Positions 11,157-20,070 of a DNA stretch of 64,000 nucleotides are shown piece after piece. The notes under the pieces are model-generated. The model made no database searches. It saw nothing but the letters and a program-made list of their open reading frames with translations, and was not told the DNA's origin. A program made the position numbers and the translations under genes. Each line of letters opens with the position of its first letter. The stretch's first letter is position 1. The DNA comes from JBGPEQ01 sp050180895 (GTDB taxonomy: Bacteria > Pseudomonadota > Alphaproteobacteria > Dongiales > Dongiaceae), in the NCBI GenBank assembly GCA_050180895.1, contig JBFXDS010000006.1, positions 1 through 64,000 on the forward strand, written 5' to 3'.

Positions 11157-11681
11157 TTACCCGATGTCCGCCAGCGACTTGTGGTACGCGTCAGCCACGT
11201 CCGCGCCAAAGCAGGAGAACACGACTCGCGCGGGCGCGTCGTTCGCGCGCAGGAAGTCGGCGACGGTCTTGACGGCGATGCCGGTCGCGCGGGCGAGTGG
11301 GAAGCCGTAGATGCCGGTGGAGATTGCCGGGAAGGCGATCGACGCGGCCCCGTGTTCGCGCGCCAGCTCGAGGCTGTGACGATAGGCGGAGGCCAGCAGC
11401 GCATCCTCGTTCGCCTGTCCGCCGTTCCAGACTGGGCCGACGGCGTGAATCACGTATTTGGCCTGCAGCTTGAAGCCCGGCGTGAGGCGGGCCTCGCCGG
11501 TGGGGCAGCCGCCGATCCGGCGGCAGGCCTCGGCGAGCTCTGGCCCGGCCGCGCGGTGGATGGCGCCGCAGACCCCACCGCCCGGCGCCAGGCGGTCGTT
11601 GGCCGCGTTGACGACGACATCGACATCGAGCCTGGTGATGTCGCCCTCGGCGATCGTCATGCGGGACCCGAGGTCGCTCAT
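11157..11681 (-). CDS. macro-domain protein, probable O-acetyl-ADP-ribose deacetylase
   Basis: Macro domains bind ADP-ribose, and the YmdB type removes acetyl or ADP-ribosyl groups. The 174-residue protein shows the family motifs: an N-terminal EGDITRLDVDVVVNAANDRLAPGGGV, then GEARLTPGF, HAVGPVW and AFPAISTGIYGFP. The second in-frame Met (MTIAEGD) is an alternative start. I use the ATG that overlaps the ppa stop as ATGA, implying translational coupling to inorganic pyrophosphatase. A link to NAD or nucleotide by-product clearance is inference. Confidence 0.9.
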   Translation of the reverse strand: MSDLGSRMTIAEGDITRLDVDVVVNAANDRLAPGGGVCGAIHRAAGPELAEACRRIGGCPTGEARLTPGFKLQAKYVIHAVGPVWNGGQANEDALLASAYRHSLELAREHGAASIAFPAISTGIYGFPLARATGIAVKTVADFLRANDAPARVVFSCFGADVADAYHKSLADIG

Positions 11682-12208
11682 TTCGCGTTCGCCCGCGCGA
11701 TCGCCTCGGTGATCATCTTGGTCGCCTCCTCGGCCTCGGCCCAGCGTCCGACCTTGGCCCACTTACCCTTCTCCAGGTCCTTGTAGTGGGTGAAGAAGTG
11801 GGCGATCTGCTCGGTCAGGATGTCCGGCAGCTGGCGATAGGACACGATGCCGCTGTAGAACGGGTGTAGATCGTCGACCGGCACCGCCAGGATCTTCTCG
11901 TCGAGACCCTTGTCGTCCTCCATCAGCAGCGCGCCGATCGGACGCGAGCGGATGACGACGCCCGGCACCACCCGCGTCGGCCCGACCACCATGATGTCGC
12001 AGGGATCGCCGTCTTCCGACAGGGTGTGCGGGATGAAGCCGTAGTTGGCCGGATAGGTCATGGCCGTGTAGAGGAAGCGATCGACGAACAGCGCGCCCGA
12101 TTCCTTGTCGAGCTCGTACTTCACCGGCTCGCCGCCCAGCGGGATCTCGATGATCGCGTTCAGGTCCCATGGCGGGTTGCGACCGACGGGGATCTTGGTG
12201 ACGTCCAT
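11678..12208 (-). CDS. ppa: inorganic pyrophosphatase
   Basis: This family I soluble pyrophosphatase hydrolyses PPi to two phosphates and pulls biosynthetic reactions forward. The 176-residue protein carries the signature EDGDPCDIMV, YPANYGFIPHT and the metal-binding acidic residues D and E in the usual order. Length and start (MDVTKIPVG) match the family. It lies 45 bases downstream of the AmpG-like gene on the same strand and overlaps the macro-domain gene by 4 bases. Confidence 0.96.
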   Translation of the reverse strand: MDVTKIPVGRNPPWDLNAIIEIPLGGEPVKYELDKESGALFVDRFLYTAMTYPANYGFIPHTLSEDGDPCDIMVVGPTRVVPGVVIRSRPIGALLMEDDKGLDEKILAVPVDDLHPFYSGIVSYRQLPDILTEQIAHFFTHYKDLEKGKWAKVGRWAEAEEATKMITEAIARANAK

Positions 12209-12253
12209 GGCAGCCTCGTCCAGAAGCGCGGCAATGCTGGACCGATGCTACGC

Positions 12254-13573
12254 CTATTCGGCCGACGCCGCACGCGCCGGCGTCGGGTAGAGGCGGCTCA
12301 GCCAGAACAGCAGCAGCAGGCCGGGCACGGCCAGGAATGTGGTGAGAACGAAGAAGCTCGTCCAATCCGTGTGATCGGCAAGCCAGCCGCCGCCCGACGA
12401 CAGGATCGTGCGGCCGGCGGCCATCAACGACGTCAGCAGCGCGTATTGCGTGGCGGTAAAGGCGCGGTTGCACAGGCTGGACAGGTAGGCGACGAAGGCC
12501 GCCGAGCCGAGCCCGCCGGTGAAGTTGTCGGCACCGATGGCAACGGTCAATAGAGTCAAGTCCTTGCCGGTCGCGGCCAGAAGCGCGAACAGCAGGTTGG
12601 TCGCGGCCTGGAGAATGCCGCCGATGACGAGCGCCTTGAAGAGTCCCAATCGCGCCACGAGCGCGCCGCCGGCGAAGGCGCCGACGATCGTGGCGAGGAT
12701 GCCGAACACCTTGGTGATGCTGGCGATCTCGACGCCGGTGAAGCCGAGCTCGTTGTAGAACGGATTCGCCATGACGCCGCCGATCGCGTCGCCGAACTTG
12801 TAGAGCAGGACGAACGCCAGGATGATCAGCCAGCCCCGATGCTTCATGAAATCGGCGAACGGATCGATCACCGCCGTCTTGGACCACTCCAGGAACGCGG
12901 CGATCCGGTCGCGAGATTGCGACGCTCTTGCATTCGATGGAGGTTCGGGCGGCTCCGGCGCGAGGACGGTCACAACCATGCACGCCACGATAATTGCCGC
13001 CAGCATCCCGAAGATCGCCTGCCAGCCGATGAAATCGGCAAGCGCGATGGCGCCGGCGCCGGCGATCAACAGACCGATGCGATAGCCGGCCTGCGTCACC
13101 GCCGCGCCGGCGCCCTGTTCCTCTTCGCGCAGGATATCGATGCGATAGGCATCGATGACGATATCCTGGCTGGCCGAGAAGAAGGCGACGGCGACGGCGG
13201 CGGCGGCCACCGTGAGCGGCGCCACCGTCGGGTCGGTCATGCCCATCAGGAAGATCGCGCCGGCGAGGAACGCCTGGATCAGCACTAGCCAGCTGCGCCG
13301 GCGGCCCAGGAGCGTCGTCAGGATCGGCAGGCGAACCTGATCGATGATCGACGCCCAGGCGAACTTGAAGCTGTAGGGAATGCCGACCAGGGCGAACAGC
13401 CCGATCGTCGTCTTGTCGACGCCGACCTTGGAGAGCCAATAGGAGAGCGTCGAGAGCGTCAGCAGGAGGGGCAGGCCACTCGCCACCCCCATCAGCAGCA
13501 CGAACAGGATGCGGCGGTTGAGATAGACCTCGATCGCGCCGTACCAATCCCTGGCCCTGCCGGCGCTCGTCAT
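12254..13573 (-). CDS. ampG: MFS transporter of the AmpG (muropeptide permease) type
   Basis: AmpG imports anhydromuropeptides for cell-wall recycling. This 439-residue membrane protein has about 12 hydrophobic segments. The family pattern includes MGVASGLPLLLTLSTLSYWLSKVGVDKTTIG at the N-terminus, the motif-A-like GRRRSW loop, SASQDIVIDAYRID and TATQYALLTSLMA. The subfamily rests on these motifs. Transport of another compound is possible, since AmpG-like paralogues are common. It starts 7 bases after typA and is probably co-transcribed with it. Confidence 0.8.
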   Translation of the reverse strand: MTSAGRARDWYGAIEVYLNRRILFVLLMGVASGLPLLLTLSTLSYWLSKVGVDKTTIGLFALVGIPYSFKFAWASIIDQVRLPILTTLLGRRRSWLVLIQAFLAGAIFLMGMTDPTVAPLTVAAAAVAVAFFSASQDIVIDAYRIDILREEEQGAGAAVTQAGYRIGLLIAGAGAIALADFIGWQAIFGMLAAIIVACMVVTVLAPEPPEPPSNARASQSRDRIAAFLEWSKTAVIDPFADFMKHRGWLIILAFVLLYKFGDAIGGVMANPFYNELGFTGVEIASITKVFGILATIVGAFAGGALVARLGLFKALVIGGILQAATNLLFALLAATGKDLTLLTVAIGADNFTGGLGSAAFVAYLSSLCNRAFTATQYALLTSLMAAGRTILSSGGGWLADHTDWTSFFVLTTFLAVPGLLLLFWLSRLYPTPARAASAE

Positions 13574-13580
13574 CGCCGCC

Positions 13581-15410
13581 TCACCCCGCCTCGGCCTCCG
13601 CCGCGCGCTCGGCGCGCTTGCGGTCGTGCGGGTTCAGCAGCTTCTTGCGCAGGCGGACGCTCTTGGGGGTGACCTCCACCAGCTCGTCGTCGGCGACGTA
13701 GGCGATGGCGCGCTCGAGCGTCATCAGGCGCGGCGGCGTCAGGCGGATGGCCTCGTCCTTCGACGTCGTGCGGATGTTGGTGAGCTGCTTGGTCCTCAGC
13801 GGATTGACCTCGAGGTCGTTGCCGCGGCTGTGCTCGCCGATGATCATGCCTTCATACACCTGCGTGCCCGGATCGATGAAGAGGGGGCCGCGCTCCTCCA
13901 GGTACCAGAGGGCGTAGGCGACGGCGCTACCGCCGGAATTGGAGATCAGCACGCCATTGCTGCGACCCTCGATCGGCCCCTTGTAGGGCGCGTAGCCGTG
14001 GAACAGCCGGCTCATGATGCCGGTGCCGCGGGTGTCCGTGAGGAACTCGCCGTGGTAACCGATGAGGCCGCGGGTCGGCACATGGAAGACGAGGCGGGTC
14101 TTGCCGCCGCCGGAGGGGCGCATGTCCGCGAGCTCGCCGCGACGCTCGCCGATCTTTTCGATGACGACGCCGGCGAACTCGTCATCGACGTCGACCTGCA
14201 CCTCCTCGATCGGCTCCTGGCGCTGGCCGGTGGCCGCATCGGTGCGGAAGATCACGCGCGGCCGGCCGATGGAGAGCTCGTAGCCCTCGCGCCGCATGGT
14301 CTCCACCAACACCGCCAGCTGCAGCTCCCCGCGGCCGGCCACCTCGAACGCGTCCTTGCCCTCCGCCTCGCGCAGGCGGATGGCGACGTTGCCCTCGACC
14401 TCGCGTTGCAGGCGGGCGCGGATCATGCGGCTGGTGACCTTGTCGCCCTCCTTGCCGGCGAGCGGCGAATCGTTGACGGAAAAGGTCATGGCGAGGGTCG
14501 GCGGATCGATGGCCATGGCCGGGATCGGCGCCGCCACGGTGTGGTCGGCGATGGTGTCAGCCACGGTCGTCTCGGTCAGGCCGGCGATGGCGATGATGTC
14601 GCCGGCCGTGGCCTCCTCGATCGCCACGCGTTCCAGCCCGCGGAAGGCGAGCAGCTTGGTCAGGCGCGCATGCTCGATGACGCGGCCCTCCGGGCTCATC
14701 GAGCGGACGTGCATGTTGAGCTTGGCCGTGCCAGCGTGGATGCGGCCGGTCAGGACGCGGCCGAGATAGGAATCGTACTCCAGCGTCGTCGCCAGCATCG
14801 CGAAGGGCGCGTCCGGATCGCCGGTCGCCGGCGGCACGTGGCGGACGATGAGGTCGAAGAGCGGCGACAGGTCCTTGCGCTCGTCGTCGAGATGGGCGGC
14901 GGCCCAGCCCTGCTTCGAGGAGGCGAAGAGGGTCGGGAAATCGAGCTGCTCGTCGTTGGCGCCGATGGCCGCGAAGAGGTCGAAGACCATGTTGTGGACC
15001 TCGGTCGGGCGGGCATCGGGACGGTCGACCTTGTTGATGACGACGATCGGCTTGAGGCCGAGGGCGAGCGCCTTCATGGTGACGAACTTCGTCTGCGGCA
15101 TCGGCCCTTCAGCGGCATCGACCAGCACGACGGCGCCGTCGACCATGCTGAGGATGCGCTCGACCTCGCCGCCGAAATCGGCGTGGCCCGGCGTGTCGAC
15201 GATGTTGAGCCGATGGCCCTTCCAGGCCACGGAGGTGCATTTCGCCAGGATGGTAATGCCGCGCTCGCGCTCGATGTCGTTCGAGTCCATGGCGCGCTCC
15301 ATCACCTGCTGGTTGGCGCGGAACGTTCCGCTCTGCCGCAGCAGCTGGTCGACCAGCGTGGTCTTGCCGTGGTCGACATGGGCGATGATGGCGAAGTTGT
15401 GGAACTGCAT
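13581..15410 (-). CDS. typA: ribosome-associated translational GTPase TypA/BipA
   Basis: TypA is an EF-G-like GTPase that binds 70S ribosomes and assists assembly and stress adaptation. The 609-residue protein has G1 AHVDHGKTTL (residues 10-19), the T-rich switch RGITILAK, G3 DTPGHADFG, G4 NKVDRPDARP, then EF-G-like domains and the BipA-specific C-terminal region (RGLIGYHGEFLTDTRGTG, RTTSKDEAIRL). Length matches the family. The leader carries a REP-like element (15508-15590), separating it from the PfkB kinase gene. Confidence 0.97.
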   Translation of the reverse strand: MQFHNFAIIAHVDHGKTTLVDQLLRQSGTFRANQQVMERAMDSNDIERERGITILAKCTSVAWKGHRLNIVDTPGHADFGGEVERILSMVDGAVVLVDAAEGPMPQTKFVTMKALALGLKPIVVINKVDRPDARPTEVHNMVFDLFAAIGANDEQLDFPTLFASSKQGWAAAHLDDERKDLSPLFDLIVRHVPPATGDPDAPFAMLATTLEYDSYLGRVLTGRIHAGTAKLNMHVRSMSPEGRVIEHARLTKLLAFRGLERVAIEEATAGDIIAIAGLTETTVADTIADHTVAAPIPAMAIDPPTLAMTFSVNDSPLAGKEGDKVTSRMIRARLQREVEGNVAIRLREAEGKDAFEVAGRGELQLAVLVETMRREGYELSIGRPRVIFRTDAATGQRQEPIEEVQVDVDDEFAGVVIEKIGERRGELADMRPSGGGKTRLVFHVPTRGLIGYHGEFLTDTRGTGIMSRLFHGYAPYKGPIEGRSNGVLISNSGGSAVAYALWYLEERGPLFIDPGTQVYEGMIIGEHSRGNDLEVNPLRTKQLTNIRTTSKDEAIRLTPPRLMTLERAIAYVADDELVEVTPKSVRLRKKLLNPHDRKRAERAAEAEAG

Positions 15411-15507
15411 GCTCTCGTAGAGTTTCCCGCGTTCAGGTCATCCTCGGTTCGTTGAAAGCCAACCAATTACTTCGTCCGTCTCCGGTAGGAGACTCGGATC
15501 AACATTA

Positions 15508-15590
15508 TGCGTCCTTCGACAGGCTCAGGATGAGGGCTTTCCTCGTGCCACCAAGATTTTTCCTCATCCTGAGCCTGTCGAAGGACGCAC
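15508..15590. repeat. REP-like palindromic element, copy 2
   Basis: Both arms are intact: TGCGTCCTTCGACAGGCTCA on the left and its reverse complement ending AAGGACGCAC on the right. The inner segment holds CGTGCCACCAAG, a near-palindrome. The element sits between typA and the PfkB kinase gene, both on the minus strand. Confidence 0.9.
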
Positions 15591-15637
15591 GGCGGACATG
15601 CAACGTATCGGGACTTCCATCAAGACAAATAGGATCG

Positions 15638-16630
15638 CTACCGCAGCTCCGCCAGCAGCAGCTCGGTCAGGGGCGTTTGCGGCCGGGCGCCGAAATGGCT
15701 GATCACCTCGGCCGCGGCGATGGCGCCGATGCGGGCGCAATCATAGAGCGTGCGGCCATTGGTATAGCCGTAGAGGAAGCCGGCGGCATAGAGGTCGCCG
15801 GCGCCGGTCGTGTCGATGACATGCGCCACCGGCGCGGCGTCGACCACATGCAGCTCGTCCTCAGCGACGACGATGGAGCCCTGGGCACTGCGCGTCAGCG
15901 CCGCCACCTCGCATTTGCCGCGCGTCGTCTGCAGCGCCTCGTCGAAATGCTCCACCTGCCAGAGCGAGCAGATCTCCTTCTCGTTGGCGAAGAGAATATC
16001 GACATGCCTCTCCACCAGCTCCTGGAACTCGGCCCGGTGGCGATCGACGCAGAACGGATCGGACAGGGTGAGGGCCACCTTGCGGCCGGCCCGGCGGGCG
16101 ATCTCCGCCGCCTTCAGGAACGCCTCCTTGGCGCGCGGCGGGTCCCACAGATAGCCCTCGAGATAGGTCACCTTGGCATGGGAGATGACCGCGGGATCGA
16201 CGTCGTCCGGCCCCAGCTCCAGACAGGCGCCGAGATAGGTCTGCATGGTCCGCTGGGCGTCGTCGGTGACGAAGATCAGGCAGCGTGCGGTGGGCGGCCC
16301 CTCCTCCGACGCCGCGGTTTCGAAGGTCACGCCGGCGGCGCGGATATCGTGGCGGAAGACGCCGCCGAACTGGTCGTTGTTGACCTTGCCGATGAAGGCG
16401 CCGCGCCCGCCGAGCGAGGCAACGCCGGCGATGGTATTGGCCGCCGACCCGCCCGAAGATTCCACGGCCGGCCCCATGGTCCGGTAGAGGCTGCTCGCGC
16501 GCTCGGCATCGATCAGCGTCATCGCCCCCTTGGCCAGGTCGTGCGCCGCGAGAAAGTCCTCGTCGGCGTGGCTGAGGATATCGACGATCGCATTGCCGAT
16601 GCCGACGACATCGAAGGCCCTGTCCGTCAT
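15638..16630 (-). CDS. PfkB-family sugar kinase, probable adenosine kinase
   Basis: This 330-residue ribokinase-fold enzyme phosphorylates a nucleoside or sugar with ATP. Visible motifs are DVVGIGNAIVDIL at the start, the substrate Gly loop GGSAANT, GKVNNDQFG and the catalytic anion hole DTTGAGD. The NAIVD opening and GGSAANT resemble alphaproteobacterial PfkB enzymes annotated as adenosine kinase, so that substrate is likely but not proven. The ATG at 16630 is chosen at the family start MTDRAFDVVGIG; the frame runs open further upstream without homology. Confidence 0.85.
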   Translation of the reverse strand: MTDRAFDVVGIGNAIVDILSHADEDFLAAHDLAKGAMTLIDAERASSLYRTMGPAVESSGGSAANTIAGVASLGGRGAFIGKVNNDQFGGVFRHDIRAAGVTFETAASEEGPPTARCLIFVTDDAQRTMQTYLGACLELGPDDVDPAVISHAKVTYLEGYLWDPPRAKEAFLKAAEIARRAGRKVALTLSDPFCVDRHRAEFQELVERHVDILFANEKEICSLWQVEHFDEALQTTRGKCEVAALTRSAQGSIVVAEDELHVVDAAPVAHVIDTTGAGDLYAAGFLYGYTNGRTLYDCARIGAIAAAEVISHFGARPQTPLTELLLAELR

Positions 16631-16793
16631 GCTGCGATCGCCCCGATCCCTTGCGGCGCCGCCGGCCGGCGCAAGCGCGGCGGAGTATAGCCGCCGGTCG
16701 GGCCCATACAAGCCGCGGTTGTGCCGGCGGCACCTTGCGGCCGCCCGGCCGCATGGCTACATAGGCCACTGGTCCCGCCGGAACCGGTCCGAC

Positions 16794-17477
16794 TTGCTCG
16801 ATTCCCTGACAAAGGCCCTCGGCCAGCTCGACGATGCCCGCCTGCAGCGGCTGGTGCTGCTCAGCGTCGGCCTGGCGCTCGCCGTCCTCCTGCTCCTGGG
16901 GATCGCCTTGTGGTTCGCCATCACCCGGCTCGACCTGTTTTCCTGGGGCTGGCTGGAGACGCTGTTCGAGGTCGGCTCCGGCGTCGGCATCGCCGTCCTG
17001 CTCTGGCTGCTGTTCCCGGCCGCGGTCTCCGCCACGATCGGCTTGTTTCTGGAAGCGGTCGCGGAGGCGGTCGAGGCCCGCCACTATCCCGGCCTGGCAC
17101 CGCCGCGGGCGCAATCCGTGCAGGCCGCCATCTGGGCCGGCCTCAAGTTCGCGCTGGTGGCGATACTTCTGAATCTCCTTGTCCTGCCCGTCTATCTTCT
17201 TGGGATCTTCATCCCGCCGCTGAACTTCATTGTATTCTACGCCCTGAACGGCTATCTTCTCGGACGCGAATATTATGAAACCGTGGCGCTGCGGCGCCTC
17301 GATATGAAACAGGCGGGTGAGCTACGACGGCGCAATCGTTGGCGCGTGTTCCTGGCCGGGGTGGTCATCACCCTGATGTTGACCGTCCCGTTGCTCAATC
17401 TGATCGCGCCCGTCATCGCCACCGCCTTCATGCTGCACATCTTCGAATCGATCCGACGCGGGGCCGCATCCGCCTAG
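16794..17477 (+). CDS. EI24-domain (CysZ-like) inner-membrane protein
   Basis: This protein of about 227 residues has four or more membrane segments (for example LVLLSVGLALAVLLLLGIALWF, GSGVGIAVLLWLLFPAAVSATIGLFL, ALVAILLNLLVLPVYLLGIFI and VFLAGVVITLMLTVPLLNLIAP). It also has the EI24 hallmark PPLNFIVFYALNGYLLGREYYE. Family members include CysZ, a sulphate uptake protein, but many alphaproteobacterial members are uncharacterised. The TTG at 16794 (LLDSLTKAL) is used because upstream codons lack a start and homology. The ribosome site is weak. It lies 16 bases before the lipoprotein gene. Confidence 0.75.
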   Translation: MLDSLTKALGQLDDARLQRLVLLSVGLALAVLLLLGIALWFAITRLDLFSWGWLETLFEVGSGVGIAVLLWLLFPAAVSATIGLFLEAVAEAVEARHYPGLAPPRAQSVQAAIWAGLKFALVAILLNLLVLPVYLLGIFIPPLNFIVFYALNGYLLGREYYETVALRRLDMKQAGELRRRNRWRVFLAGVVITLMLTVPLLNLIAPVIATAFMLHIFESIRRGAASA

Positions 17478-17493
17478 AAGTCCGAGGTCGGCG

Positions 17494-17889
17494 ATGACTG
17501 TCGGCAACCGCGTTGCCCGCAGGCGGTCGGCGACTTGCGGGATTCGACGACAGGCCCTCGCCGCGGGCGGGGCGATGGCGCTCGCGGCCCTGCTGTCCGG
17601 CTGCCAGGCCGCTTCGCCGAGGGACGCGCCGGGCTCGGCGGCGATCGTGGGACTGGACCGCGGCGCCGTGCGCAAGCTGCTGGGCGAGCCCGGCCTGATC
17701 CGCCGCGAGACGCCGGCCGAGGTCTGGCAATACCGGACGGCAGGCTGCGTCCTCGATGTCGTGCTGTACGACCAGGCGAGCGGCCCGCGCGTCGCCTATA
17801 CCGAGGCGCGCACGCCCGCGGCCGAGCCGGCGCCGACCGACAACTGCCTCAGCGATGTGCTGACGACGCATCAGCCGACCACGAGCTAG
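17494..17889 (+). CDS. small lipoprotein with a BamE/SmpA-like motif
   Basis: The 131-residue product has an Arg-rich n-region, a hydrophobic stretch and the lipobox LLSGC (Cys about residue 37), so it should be a membrane-anchored lipoprotein. The segment GLDRGAVRKLLGEPGLIRRETPAEVWQY resembles the SmpA/OmlA repeat of BamE-type proteins, where a helix and a GEP turn precede W-Y strands. Two cysteines follow in the mature part. It overlaps the end of convergent nth by 4 bases. The exact role is unknown. Confidence 0.7.
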   Translation: MTVGNRVARRRSATCGIRRQALAAGGAMALAALLSGCQAASPRDAPGSAAIVGLDRGAVRKLLGEPGLIRRETPAEVWQYRTAGCVLDVVLYDQASGPRVAYTEARTPAAEPAPTDNCLSDVLTTHQPTTS

Positions 17890-18524
17890 GCGGTCTTCGC
17901 CTTGTAGGCACAGAGGTCGCGCACGATACAGGCCAGGCAGGCGGGCTTGCGCGCCTTGCAGACATAGCGACCGTGCAGGATCAGCCAGTGGTGGGCATGC
18001 AGCTTGTACTGCGCCGGCACCCGGCGCTCCAGCGCCCGCTCGACCGCGTCCGGCGTCTTGCCCGGCGCCAGCCCGCTGCGGTTGCCGAGGCGGAAGATAT
18101 GGGTGTCGACGGCGATGGTCGGCTGGCCGAAGGCGACGTTCAGGACCACGTTGGCGGTCTTGCGCCCGACTCCCGGCAGCGCCTGCAGCGCGGCGCGCTC
18201 CTGCGGCACCCGCCCGCCATGCTCGCGCAGCAGGATCTCCGACAGCCGGATGATGTTCTTCGCCTTGGTGTTGTAGAGGCCGATGGTGCGGATGTGCTCC
18301 CGCAACTTTGCCTCGCCCAGAGCCAGCATCTTCCGCGGCGTATCCGCCACCTTGAACAGCGGCTCCGTGGCCTTGTTGACGCTCACGTCGGTCGCCTGGG
18401 CGGAGAGCACGACCGCCACCAGGAGCGTATAGGGGTTGATAAAGTCCAGTTCGCCGCGCGGGTTGGGCATCGCGGCGGCCAAACGGCGAAAGAACGCATC
18501 CGCGTCGACCTTGCGCTTCGGCAT
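17886..18524 (-). CDS. nth: endonuclease III (DNA glycosylase/AP lyase)
   Basis: Nth removes oxidised pyrimidines and cleaves abasic sites. The 212-residue protein has the helix-hairpin-helix QALPGVGRKTANVVL with the catalytic Lys, the catalytic Asp in VDTHIFRLGNR and a C-terminal 4Fe-4S loop with the spacing C-x6-C-x2-C-x5-C (CKARKPACLACIVRDLC). Length and start (MPKRKVDAD) are normal. It is convergent with the upstream lipoprotein gene and divergent from the DUF2244 gene, 75 bases away. Confidence 0.97.
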   Translation of the reverse strand: MPKRKVDADAFFRRLAAAMPNPRGELDFINPYTLLVAVVLSAQATDVSVNKATEPLFKVADTPRKMLALGEAKLREHIRTIGLYNTKAKNIIRLSEILLREHGGRVPQERAALQALPGVGRKTANVVLNVAFGQPTIAVDTHIFRLGNRSGLAPGKTPDAVERALERRVPAQYKLHAHHWLILHGRYVCKARKPACLACIVRDLCAYKAKTA

Positions 18525-18599
18525 GGCGGCAGTCTAGCGGCGGCGCCCCCGGCCGCAACGGCCTTTGCCCCGCCGCGGGCGCGTGCCTATAGTCGGCGC

Positions 18600-19121
18600 G
18601 TGACGGCAACCCCCGACGCCCAGACGCCGACCGCCGGTGCGGACCGCCGGATCGTACCCGTGCTGTTCGATGCGGTCCTGACCCCGCACCGCAGCCTGGG
18701 CCGGCCGGGCTTCGCCATCCTGATGGCCGTCGTGGCGGCCGTGAACATCGGCCTCGGCATCTCCTTCACCTTGCGGGGCGCCTGGCCGATCTTCGGGTTC
18801 TGCGGGCTCGACGTGCTGCTGTTCTATGCCATGTTCCAGCTGAACTACCGCAGCGCGCGCATGTTCGAGCGCATCCGCCTGCTGCCCGACGAGTTGATCG
18901 TCGAGCGCCACGATCGGCGCGGCCGCAAACAGAGCTGGAGCTTCCAGCCCTATTGGCTGCGCATCGCGATGGACGACCCGCCGGAACATGGCAGCCAGCT
19001 CGTCCTGAGCTCGCACGGCCGCTCGCTCGCCGTCGGCAGCTTCCTGACCGCTGCCGAGCGCTTCGATCTGGCGCAGGCCCTGCGCCGCGCGCTGCAGCGG
19101 CAAGGCCCGGCCGACGGCTGA
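18600..19121 (+). CDS. DUF2244-family membrane protein
   Basis: This 173-residue protein has two membrane segments (AILMAVVAAVNIGLGISFTL and WPIFGFCGLDVLLFYAMFQLNY) followed by a cytoplasmic beta-rich domain. FERIRLLPDELIVERHDRRGR and FQPYWLRI fit the DUF2244 family, which is common in alphaproteobacteria and has no known function. The GTG at 18600 is taken as start because homology begins shortly after. No strong ribosome site is visible. Confidence 0.75.
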   Translation: MTATPDAQTPTAGADRRIVPVLFDAVLTPHRSLGRPGFAILMAVVAAVNIGLGISFTLRGAWPIFGFCGLDVLLFYAMFQLNYRSARMFERIRLLPDELIVERHDRRGRKQSWSFQPYWLRIAMDDPPEHGSQLVLSSHGRSLAVGSFLTAAERFDLAQALRRALQRQGPADG

Positions 19122-19164
19122 CGGCGTGCCGGCGGCTGCCGACGGCGCCGCGGAAACGGTTTCC

Positions 19165-20070
19165 ATGCAACCCAACCGCCAAGACTACGGCCTGCTCGTC
19201 GCGCTCGGCGCCGTCTGGGGATCGTCGTTCCTGCTGATCAAGCTGGCGGTTGCGACCATCCCGCCGGTCACCCTCGCCGCCGGCCGCATCCTTGTCGGCG
19301 CGCTCGTGCTGGCCGCGATCGTCGCCGCCCGCCGGCAGTGCTGGCCGCGGTCGCGACGCGCCTGGCTGCTGCTGGCGGTCATGGGGGTGATCGGCAACGT
19401 CATCCCGTTCATCCTGATCAACTGGGGCGAGGTCCGCATCGACAGCGGCCTGACGGCCATCCTCATGTCGACGGTGCCGCTGGCCACCATCATCCTGGCG
19501 CCGGCGTTCGTGCGCGACGAGCCGGTCACCGCGGGCAAGCTGATCGGCGTCGCCCTCGGCATGGCCGGCGTCGCCGTGCTGATCGGTCCCGGCGCCCTGG
19601 TCGGCGCGCATGGCGCGCTGCTGGGACAGATCGCGGTGGCGACCGCCGCGCTGTGCTATGCGGTGAACGGTCTGGTCGCCCGGCAGCTGCCGCCGATGCC
19701 GGTGGAGGTCATCGGCGCCGGCACGCTGCTCTGCGCGGCGGTCGTCGCGCTGCCGGTCAGCCTCGGCATCGACCGGCCCTGGCATGTCGCGCCGTCGGCC
19801 CTGTCGCTGGCGGCGCTGGTCAGCCTCGGCATCGTCAACACCGCCGGCGGCTACCTGCTGCTGTTCCGGCTGGTGGTGCGCGCCGGCGCCGGCTTCGCCT
19901 CGCTCAACAACTTCCTGGTGCCGCTGTTCGGCGTCCTCTGGGGCGTGCTGCTGCTCGGCGAGCGACCGTCGCCGCAGGCCTTCGGCGGACTGGCCCTGAT
20001 CCTCGGCGGGCTGGCGGCAGTCCGCCTGTGGCCGCGCCGCGGCGCGGCGGCGGGGCGCCCCAAATCCTAG
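19165..20070 (+). CDS. EamA/DMT-family transporter
   Basis: This 301-residue drug/metabolite-type transporter has ten hydrophobic helices in two EamA repeats: GAVWGSSFLLIKLAV near the start and LFGVLWGVLLLGERPSPQAFGG near the end. Substrates of this family range from amino acids to nucleotide precursors and cannot be assigned here. The ATG at 19165 has GGAAACGG 5 bases upstream; a GTG at 19126 is an alternative. It overlaps convergent dapB by 4 bases. Confidence 0.85.
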   Translation: MQPNRQDYGLLVALGAVWGSSFLLIKLAVATIPPVTLAAGRILVGALVLAAIVAARRQCWPRSRRAWLLLAVMGVIGNVIPFILINWGEVRIDSGLTAILMSTVPLATIILAPAFVRDEPVTAGKLIGVALGMAGVAVLIGPGALVGAHGALLGQIAVATAALCYAVNGLVARQLPPMPVEVIGAGTLLCAAVVALPVSLGIDRPWHVAPSALSLAALVSLGIVNTAGGYLLLFRLVVRAGAGFASLNNFLVPLFGVLWGVLLLGERPSPQAFGGLALILGGLAAVRLWPRRGAAAGRPKS

